NCBI GenBank assembly: GCA_035328465.1
Contig: DAOLIQ010000105.1
Coordinates: 1 to 9,804 of the forward strand
Direction of reading: 5' to 3'
DNA: 9,804 bases
From: JADJEI01 sp035328465
GTDB taxonomy: Bacteria; Bacteroidota; Ignavibacteria; Ignavibacteriales; Ignavibacteriaceae
The notes below the pieces were generated by a model. It saw only the letters and a program-made list of their open reading frames with translations. It was not told where the DNA came from and made no database searches. Position numbers and translations under genes: made by a program. Shown here in pieces: positions 1 through 5,352 of the stretch (position 1 is the stretch's first letter; every line of letters starts with the position of its first letter).

Positions 1-92
1 AATTTAAGAAATTGTTTTATGAATCAATATTTGATTTTACTTCAAAGTCTTTCTAATTTCATTTTAAACAATTGGAAATATTTTCGCATCAA

Positions 93-2039
93 ATGAATAA
101 TTTTTCTAAAACCGGGCAAACCTCTAATCAGATAGATTCCTATAAAAAATTTGCTTCCGCTAATCCGCTTTTATCCTCAAAAGAAAATTTTGAACGGACT
201 TATCTAAACTCTATTAATAAATCAGAAGATTTTTGGAGCAGCATTGCAGAGAAATTATTTTGGTTTAAAAAATGGGATACTGTTTATAATCAAAAATTTA
301 CAAATCCCAAATGGTTTGTTAATGCTAAAACTAATATCTCATTCAATTGTTTAGATAGACACGTTTCGACCTGGAGAAAAAATAAAGCTGCAATAATATG
401 GGAGGGGGAATCAGGAGAATCAAGAATTCTTACTTATCAAATTCTTTTTGATGAAGTAAACCGGTTTGCGGGCGTGTTAAAATCCACTGGTGTGAAAAAA
501 GATGATGTCGTAATTATTTTTATGGGCAACATCCCAGAATCGATTATTGCAATGCTTGCCTGCTCACGGATTGGCGCAGTGCATTGTGTTATCAGTGCTG
601 TGACAACGGTTGAGTCGCTTCGGAAAAAAATTGAGGATTCGGGGTCAAAATTTATTATTACTGCGGATTCGTCCTTCAGAAAGGGAACAGCCATTCCGTT
701 AAAACAAAACCTTGATTTAGCAATCAGTTCGAATGAGAGAATTCAGAAAGTAATTGTCCACAAGAGAAATTCAGATTCTCATTTTATTATGCTGAATGGG
801 CGCGATGTTTGGTGGCATGATGAAATTAAAAAATCTTCGGACATTATAAAAGCGCGGGAGCTTGATTCAGAGCAGCCGCTTTTTATTATTTATACCGCAG
901 GACAATTAGATAACCCCGTTGGATTGGTTCATTCGTCCGCTGGATTTATGGTGCAAAATTATATCTCATTTCAATGGCTGTTTGGAATAAGGGAAGATGA
1001 TGTTTTTTGGTGCACAAGTGATATCTCCTCCATTGAAGCACATGCATATTCTATTTACGGCGCTTTGCTTAACGGTGCCACCACTGTTCTATACGAAGGC
1101 ATGCCAAATTATCCTGAACCGGATCGCTATTGGAAAATAATTTCAACTTACAAAATAAACGTTTTCATAACCTTGCCTACAAACGTTAGAGCATTTCAAA
1201 AAATAGGTACGCTCTGGATGAATAATAATGATATTTCTTCTTTGAGGCTCATAGCAGTAACCGGTGAATCAATTGAAGAAGAATCAATGAAATGGTTTTT
1301 TGAAGAGGTGGGACAAAAAAAATGTCAGCTTATAAATTTTTGGATTCAAAGTGAAAGTGGTTCAGCACTGTTTTCGTCATTTATAAATAATGAAAAAACC
1401 TTGTGTAAAAATTGTGCTTCCCCGCTGCCGGGAATCGAATATGCAGTGCTCAATAAAAAAAGCGGGATTTTAGGAAATGACATGATTGGTTACTTAGTTC
1501 TTCGTAAAAGTTGTCCATCCATTGTTCGATCTGTAAATAACAATAAAAAATATTTCAAAGAACATTATTACAATTATTTAAAAGACTTCTTCTTTACTGG
1601 TGATGCTGTTCAAAAAATTAATCACAACGAAATAAAAATTATCGGCAGAGTTGATTCTGTAGTAAAAATCGCAGGGGCACGAATCAGCATTGCTGAAGTT
1701 GAGTCTTCGCTTCGTTCGATTGAGGGAATTACCGACGCCGCAGTAATATGCAAACCGGATGAAATTAAAAATAATGCGCTTGTTGTTTTTGTCTCGCTTA
1801 AAGATGGTGTAGAAGGTTCTTTATTATTCAAAGAAGAGATAAGAAATCATATTGCAAATACTGTGGACATAGCAGCGAAACCCGATGAAATATTTTTTAT
1901 AAAACAGATCCCGAAAACTGAAGATGGCAAAATTGATCGGAAACATCTGAGAGAGGTTGTTCTTTTGAATATAGATAAAAAATTACAAAATAAAATAGAT
2001 GATTACCTGCTGCTTGAAAATCTCTTTATTGATAATTGA
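93..2039 (+). CDS. Divergent acetyl-CoA synthetase-like (ANL superfamily) protein, probably altered or inactive
   Basis: Full-length homologue (648 aa) of acetyl-CoA synthetase, which normally makes acetyl-CoA from acetate, ATP and CoA in the cytoplasm. The ACS N-terminal domain (FWSSIAEKLFWFKKW, about 47-61; NCLDRH, 85-90), AMP-binding core and C-terminal lid domain align almost without gaps. Retained: TGD (502-504), GRVD (518-521), the Arg of the hinge region (R530) and the lid Lys (K613 in PKTEDGKI). Lost: the ATP P-loop, usually YTSGSTGKPKG, reads YTAGQLDNPVG (267-277); the CoA-side FGGFS loop reads SAVTT (168-172); the acetate-pocket residues Trp, Val, Thr, Val, Trp become S313, I314, E315, T390, I418. 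The frame is intact, so this is not a simple pseudogene. I infer a different substrate or a non-catalytic role. Start: ATG at 93 is preferred; an in-frame TTG at 72 would add 7 residues. The gene converges on the hisH-like gene with one base between stops. Confidence 0.88.
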   Translation: MNNFSKTGQTSNQIDSYKKFASANPLLSSKENFERTYLNSINKSEDFWSSIAEKLFWFKKWDTVYNQKFTNPKWFVNAKTNISFNCLDRHVSTWRKNKAAIIWEGESGESRILTYQILFDEVNRFAGVLKSTGVKKDDVVIIFMGNIPESIIAMLACSRIGAVHCVISAVTTVESLRKKIEDSGSKFIITADSSFRKGTAIPLKQNLDLAISSNERIQKVIVHKRNSDSHFIMLNGRDVWWHDEIKKSSDIIKARELDSEQPLFIIYTAGQLDNPVGLVHSSAGFMVQNYISFQWLFGIREDDVFWCTSDISSIEAHAYSIYGALLNGATTVLYEGMPNYPEPDRYWKIISTYKINVFITLPTNVRAFQKIGTLWMNNNDISSLRLIAVTGESIEEESMKWFFEEVGQKKCQLINFWIQSESGSALFSSFINNEKTLCKNCASPLPGIEYAVLNKKSGILGNDMIGYLVLRKSCPSIVRSVNNNKKYFKEHYYNYLKDFFFTGDAVQKINHNEIKIIGRVDSVVKIAGARISIAEVESSLRSIEGITDAAVICKPDEIKNNALVVFVSLKDGVEGSLLFKEEIRNHIANTVDIAAKPDEIFFIKQIPKTEDGKIDRKHLREVVLLNIDKKLQNKIDDYLLLENLFIDN

Positions 2040-2040
2040 G

Positions 2041-2628
2041 TTATTCAATAGACAAAAAATTTTTAAGAATCAATAATCCCGCATCACCGCTTTTTTCAGG
2101 ATGAAACTGCACACCGAAACTTTTATTTTTTTCAATTGAAGCAGAAAAATTAATTCCGAATTCTGATACCGAAGTTGTATTCTCAGCCACCGGTAGAAAA
2201 TAACTATGATCAAAATAAAATTTATCATCGCTCTGAATACCTGATAGTATTTTACTTTCACTTCGAATATGAATTGGAAACATACCTGTGTGCCGTTCGT
2301 TAGGAGCAGGTGCTGAAAATTTTTCCGTCGAACCGGGAAATATTCCGAGACATGAGACGTTTCCTTCGGACGAATAAGCACTCATCAGCTGCATACCGAG
2401 CCCAATGCCAAGCAATGGACGCTTGATGATTCTCATCACTGTAAAAAGATTCATCAAGTGTAATTTTTTAAGCCCGGAGGAAGCTTCACCGTAGCCGCAA
2501 AGTATTACACAATTCGCACGGCATATTTCATATTCTGATGAAGTGACTTTGTATTCAATAGAAAGTTCGTCTAACGCTTGTTGAATGTTTGCTGTGTTTT
2601 CTTTTCCTAAATCTATTATAATTATCAT
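2041..2628 (-). CDS. HisH-like glutamine amidotransferase lacking the catalytic cysteine
   Basis: A 195-residue class I glutamine amidotransferase most like HisH, the subunit of imidazole glycerol phosphate synthase that releases ammonia from glutamine for HisF in histidine biosynthesis. Length, the nucleophile-elbow strand PLLGIGLGMQ (71-80), the YFDHSYF segment (138-144) and the FGVQFHPEKSGDAGL block with His176 and Glu178 fit HisH. The nucleophile is missing: the family has GICLGMQ, whereas codon 76 here is GGG (Gly; bases 2401-2403). The oxyanion segment, usually PGVG, is CGYG (44-47); the N-terminal YGMGN loop is LGKEN (7-11); and the PHMGWN segment reads RHTGMF (112-117). No hisF or other his gene is present in the window. 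Glutaminase activity is therefore very unlikely; a scaffold, binding or decayed role is possible. Its start faces the alkylation-repair gene across a 111-base divergent spacer. Confidence 0.85.
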   Translation of the reverse strand: MIIIIDLGKENTANIQQALDELSIEYKVTSSEYEICRANCVILCGYGEASSGLKKLHLMNLFTVMRIIKRPLLGIGLGMQLMSAYSSEGNVSCLGIFPGSTEKFSAPAPNERHTGMFPIHIRSESKILSGIQSDDKFYFDHSYFLPVAENTTSVSEFGINFSASIEKNKSFGVQFHPEKSGDAGLLILKNFLSIE

Positions 2629-2648
2629 GCTTTTTATTTTTTATCATT

Positions 2649-2656
2649 CAAAAATA
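2649..2656 (-). promoter_or_regulatory. Possible -7 element for the hisH-like gene
   Basis: Read on the - strand, these bases are TATTTTTG, an exact match to the Bacteroidetes -7 consensus TAnnTTTG, lying about 20 bases before the ATG at 2628. No convincing -33 TTTG is seen at the usual distance and the surroundings are AT-rich, so a chance match is possible. Confidence 0.27.
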
Positions 2657-2684
2657 AATAAAATAATTTGCCTGAGCAGATAAA

Positions 2685-2714
2685 TTTTGGGTAAGCCCGT
2701 TAATCGTTAATTTG
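2685..2714 (+). promoter_or_regulatory. Possible Bacteroidetes-type promoter for the alkD-ridA pair
   Basis: TTTG at 2685-2688 and TTAATTTG at 2707-2714 resemble the -33 (TTTG) and -7 (TAnnTTTG, one mismatch) boxes, with 18 bases between them. Transcription would begin near 2720, leaving a leader of about 20 bases before the ATG at 2740. Position and spacing are suitable, but the match is imperfect in AT-rich DNA. Confidence 0.33.
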
Positions 2715-2739
2715 AGTATAGAAAAAATTACGATTGTAA

Positions 2740-3474
2740 ATGAGATACAATGATTTAAAAAAAATAGTTCACCAGCATTCAAATAAATCTCAGGCAATAT
2801 TTTTACAGCGGTTTTTCAAAACTGCACCCGGGCAATATGCTGAAGGAGACATTCTTGCAGGAATTAAAGTACCGGTTCAAAGAATGATAGCAAAACAATT
2901 TACTGATCTTTCATTGGATGAAACCCAAAAAGCAATGCAATCTAAAATTCACGAAGAACGGCTGATTGCATTATTTATTTTGATCAGTAAATTTAAAAAA
3001 GCAGATGATATCGAACGAGCAAAGATAATTGATTTATATTTGAATAATCGAAAACACGTTAACAACTGGGACCTTGTTGATCTTTCTGCACCAAAACTTT
3101 TAGGCGTGTGGCTCGTTGATAAAGACAGAGCGATTCTTTTCAAATTTGCGAAATCGAAAAATCTTTGGGAGAAAAGGATCAGTATTCTAAGTACTTTTAA
3201 ATTTATTCAGTGCGGTGAGTTTGAATGTACTTTAAAAATTGCTAAAATTCTTTTAAATGATGAGCACGATTTAATTCACAAAGCCGTTGGCTGGATGCTG
3301 CGGGAAATTGGTAAAAGAGATTTACGAGTTGAAGAAGATTTTTTGAGAGAGTATTATCAGAAAATGCCGCGCACGATGCTTCGCTATGCAATCGAAAAAT
3401 TTCCCGAGCCGAAACGCAAAGCTTATCTTAAAGGCAAAATCAATTCATCTTTTCTTAATGAAATAAACAGATAA
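2740..3474 (+). CDS. AlkD-family DNA alkylation repair glycosylase (HEAT-like repeats)
   Basis: A 244-residue all-helical protein of the AlkC/AlkD DNA glycosylase family, which excises alkylated purines such as 3-methyladenine and 7-methylguanine from DNA in the cytoplasm. Diagnostic blocks are KVPVQRMIAK (43-52), NNWDLVDLSA (108-117), LWEKRISIL (142-150) and HKAVGWMLREIGKRD (180-194). The active-site set known from Bacillus cereus AlkD (Trp109, Asp113, Arg148, Trp187) appears as W110, D114, R146 and W185 with matching spacings of 4 and 39 residues, so the enzyme looks intact. Length is close to that of the family. Start: the ATG at 2740 follows a plausible promoter, though no clear Shine-Dalgarno sequence is seen. 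The Rid-family gene begins 2 bases after its stop, so the two are probably translated together. Confidence 0.93.
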   Translation: MRYNDLKKIVHQHSNKSQAIFLQRFFKTAPGQYAEGDILAGIKVPVQRMIAKQFTDLSLDETQKAMQSKIHEERLIALFILISKFKKADDIERAKIIDLYLNNRKHVNNWDLVDLSAPKLLGVWLVDKDRAILFKFAKSKNLWEKRISILSTFKFIQCGEFECTLKIAKILLNDEHDLIHKAVGWMLREIGKRDLRVEEDFLREYYQKMPRTMLRYAIEKFPEPKRKAYLKGKINSSFLNEINR

Positions 3475-3476
3475 AT

Positions 3477-3863
3477 ATGAGCAATAGAAAAAATATATCC
3501 TCCGGTGCTGTTTGGGAAGACTTGATAGGTTATTCAAGAGCAGTAAGGATAAATAATATTGTTGAAATTTCCGGGACAACTTCTACCGATGGCGATAGAA
3601 TTATTGGGGTTGGAAATGTTTATGAACAGGCAAAATATATTCTAAAAAAAATTGAAAAAATTTTATTAACTGCAAATGCTTCACTTGAAGACGTAATAAG
3701 AATCAGAATGTTTGTTACTGATATTTCGAAATGGGAAGAAATCGGAAAAGCTCATAATGAATTTTTTCAAAATATAAAACCGGCTGCAACAATGGTGGAA
3801 GTAAAATCGTTAATACATCCGGATTTACTGATAGAAATAGAAGCCACAGCAATTATTCACTAA
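3477..3863 (+). CDS. Rid (YjgF/YER057c/UK114) family protein of the Arg-lacking type
   Basis: A 128-residue Rid-family protein, normally a homotrimer whose best-known member, RidA, hydrolyses reactive enamine/imine intermediates. The family signatures are visible: GYSRAVRINNIVEISGTT (18-35), ASLEDVIRIRMFVTDISKWEEIGKAHNEFF (68-97) and the C-terminal PAATMVEV...IEIEATA block (102-125). Glu120 matches the active-site Glu of E. coli RidA, but the substrate-carboxylate Arg105 (PARS) is replaced by Ala104 (PAAT). The SSGAVWED/GYSRAV style and PAATMVEV ending resemble a known non-RidA subgroup, so this is probably a lineage feature and not decay. Imine deaminase activity should not be assumed. It starts 2 bases after the alkD-like stop; an 86-base spacer with no recognisable terminator follows. 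Confidence 0.92.
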   Translation: MSNRKNISSGAVWEDLIGYSRAVRINNIVEISGTTSTDGDRIIGVGNVYEQAKYILKKIEKILLTANASLEDVIRIRMFVTDISKWEEIGKAHNEFFQNIKPAATMVEVKSLIHPDLLIEIEATAIIH

Positions 3864-3949
3864 TTATTTGTCGGAATTTCAAATGGATTTTTATCACTTG
3901 TAATAATTCTCATGCTTTAATAGCTTGAGCATAGAATTAGAAAGCATTT

Positions 3950-4408
3950 ATGAAGAACAAATTATTTTACACTTACTTTGATGATGATGAACTTCTTCGC
4001 ATCACCAACAAAATTCAGACAATTGAAAAAGTTACTTCAGGCGAAATTTGTGTAACAATCAAAGAAAAGAAAAAATTTTCCGAGAGGAAAAAATCAATAT
4101 CTCAGCTTGCGGAAACTCAGTTTTATAAACTCGGGATTAATCATACACGCGATCATACAGGAATAATAATTTTTCTTCTGCTTGAAGAAAAACAATTCCA
4201 CATCCTTGCAGATGAAGGCATCAATTCGAAGGTCAATGCCGATACATGGGAAAAAATCAAAGATCAAATGCTTGCTCATTTCCTGGCAGGCAATTTTTGT
4301 GAAGGCATTCTTCTTGGGCTTGATGAAATTGGTCGGATACTCTCCGAACACTTTCCTATTAAAGTTGATGACACTAACGAAATTTCTAACAAGGTTATTG
4401 TTGAATAA
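3950..4408 (+). CDS. Soluble TPM-domain protein
   Basis: A 152-residue protein with one TPM domain (the TLP18.3/Psb32/MOLO-1 fold, also called TPM_phosphatase). Characteristic pieces are VTSGEICVTI (28-37), the strand pair HTGIIIFLLLEEKQFHILADEGIN (69-92), with the ADEGIN turn typical of the family, and NFCEGILLGLDEIGRILSEHFP (115-136). No signal peptide or membrane helix is present, unlike TPM proteins with an N-terminal signal and C-terminal anchor. In Bacteroidota a soluble second TPM gene often sits with lemA and a membrane TPM gene; no lemA is in this window. Biochemical role is not established; phosphatase activity is reported only for some homologues. The stop codon overlaps the next gene's ATG by one base (TAATG), so the membrane protein is likely its translational and perhaps physical partner. 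Confidence 0.88.
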   Translation: MKNKLFYTYFDDDELLRITNKIQTIEKVTSGEICVTIKEKKKFSERKKSISQLAETQFYKLGINHTRDHTGIIIFLLLEEKQFHILADEGINSKVNADTWEKIKDQMLAHFLAGNFCEGILLGLDEIGRILSEHFPIKVDDTNEISNKVIVE

Positions 4409-4713
4409 TGAACTTACTTTTTGCAGCAATACCTGTTTTTCTTTTTAATTTACCATTCGGTTATTGGCGGGCAAACGTCAAAAAATTTTCGCTTCAATGG
4501 GCGCTCGCCATTCATCTCCCTGTGCCGTTTGTTGTTGCGATCAGATTTTATAGTCATATTGGATTTGAACTTTATACTTATCCCATACTTATCGCAGCTT
4601 TTTTTACCGGTCAGTTTTTAGGCGCAAAAATATATTCAAACAGAAAAGAAAAATCCAGTAAATATCTTTCCTCTTGTCTGGTTATGGATTTAATCAGAGG
4701 CGGTATTAATTAG
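4408..4713 (+). CDS. Small three-helix membrane protein of unknown function
   Basis: A 101-residue hydrophobic protein that I do not recognise. Three probable transmembrane helices are at about 2-19, 30-48 and 55-74, followed by a basic tail (SNRKEKSSKY, 77-86). By the positive-inside rule the tail and the first loop (RANVKK, 21-26) are cytoplasmic, which requires the N-terminus to be outside. Loop residues include a Pro-rich turn in helix 2 (HLPVP, 36-40) and a GxxxG-like GQFLG in helix 3. The ATG overlaps the TPM gene's stop codon, giving tight coupling and supporting this start. The arrangement, a soluble TPM protein followed by a tiny membrane protein, suggests a membrane tether for the TPM protein. 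That is inference only. Confidence 0.8.
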   Translation: MNLLFAAIPVFLFNLPFGYWRANVKKFSLQWALAIHLPVPFVVAIRFYSHIGFELYTYPILIAAFFTGQFLGAKIYSNRKEKSSKYLSSCLVMDLIRGGIN

Positions 4714-4748
4714 TCAAATTGTAATCATTATTAATCTAAGGTCATCAA

Positions 4749-5348
4749 ATGAAAAAAATAATTTTAATAACTTTGTTTATCGGTATTATTTCTTTACCGG
4801 TATATTTTATTTATTCATCCAGTTACTTCGAATCAAATACAAAACAGAAAATAGAAGAAATGAAAGACAACATAAAAGATATTTCAGTCAAAGATATTAA
4901 TGGAAATGAAATCGCTCTTTCAAGTTATGAAGGAAAAGTTTTATTGATAGTAAACGTTGCAAGTTTCTGCGGATACACTCCACAGTACGAAGGGCTTGAA
5001 GAGATTTATCAGACTTATAAAGATCGAGGCTTCGAAATACTTGCTTTCCCGTGCAATCAATTTGGCCAGCAAGAGCCGGGAACGAATGAGGAAATTCAAA
5101 ATTTTTGTTCATCAAAATATAATGTCACTTTTAAATTGTTTGATAAAATAGAAGTGAACGGAGAAAATCGCTCTCCACTCTTTGAAAGATTAACAAGCAG
5201 CTCTGCAATCGAACAGGGTGACGTAAAATGGAATTTTGAAAAATTTCTAATTGCAAAAGACGGTTCAATCGTTGAAAGATTTCGCAGCAAAGTTGAACCA
5301 ACAAGTAAAAAGATAACCTCCGCAATTGAGACTGAGCTTACCAAATAG
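4749..5348 (+). CDS. Membrane-anchored or exported glutathione peroxidase (thioredoxin-type, Cys)
   Basis: A 199-residue GPx-family thiol peroxidase reducing hydrogen peroxide or lipid hydroperoxides. The catalytic tetrad is complete: peroxidatic Cys74 (VASFCGYTPQYEGLE), Gln108 (FPCNQFGQQEPG), Trp161 and Asn162 (VKWNFEKFLI). Cys120 (QNFCSSKYNV) lies where the resolving Cys of plant and insect thioredoxin-dependent GPx proteins sits, and Cys102 is the conserved FPCNQF cysteine. Thioredoxin-like reductants are therefore more likely than glutathione. Unlike the usual cytosolic enzyme of about 160 residues, it has an N-terminal extension whose residues 5-22 form a signal peptide or signal anchor without a lipobox, so it should act on the periplasmic side. 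AAGG lies 8 bases before the ATG. The receptor-kinase gene starts 4 bases after the stop, or overlaps it if the TTG at 5326 is used. Confidence 0.95.
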   Translation: MKKIILITLFIGIISLPVYFIYSSSYFESNTKQKIEEMKDNIKDISVKDINGNEIALSSYEGKVLLIVNVASFCGYTPQYEGLEEIYQTYKDRGFEILAFPCNQFGQQEPGTNEEIQNFCSSKYNVTFKLFDKIEVNGENRSPLFERLTSSSAIEQGDVKWNFEKFLIAKDGSIVERFRSKVEPTSKKITSAIETELTK

Positions 5349-5352
5349 TAAA

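Noticed and set aside
1..96. Frame open from base 1 to a TGA at 94-96 that would overlap the synthetase ATG as ATGA, and another frame open from base 3 to a TAA at 54-56; either could be the 3' end of an upstream gene.
   Set aside because: Both stretches are short and AT-rich, neither tail is recognisable, and open frames of this length arise often by chance here, so I could not choose between them.
437..694. Open frame on the - strand inside the synthetase-like gene.
   Set aside because: Antisense shadow of a clear homologue; its translation has no family resemblance and no start signal.
3911..3933. Inverted repeat ATGCT...AGCAT before the TPM gene, a possible operator or terminator.
   Set aside because: Only a 5-bp stem with a loop of about 11 bases and no T-tract; expected by chance.
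4182..4448. Overlapping + strand frame of 88 codons across the TPM/membrane-protein junction.
   Set aside because: It lies out of frame within two better supported genes that are coupled by a TAATG overlap.
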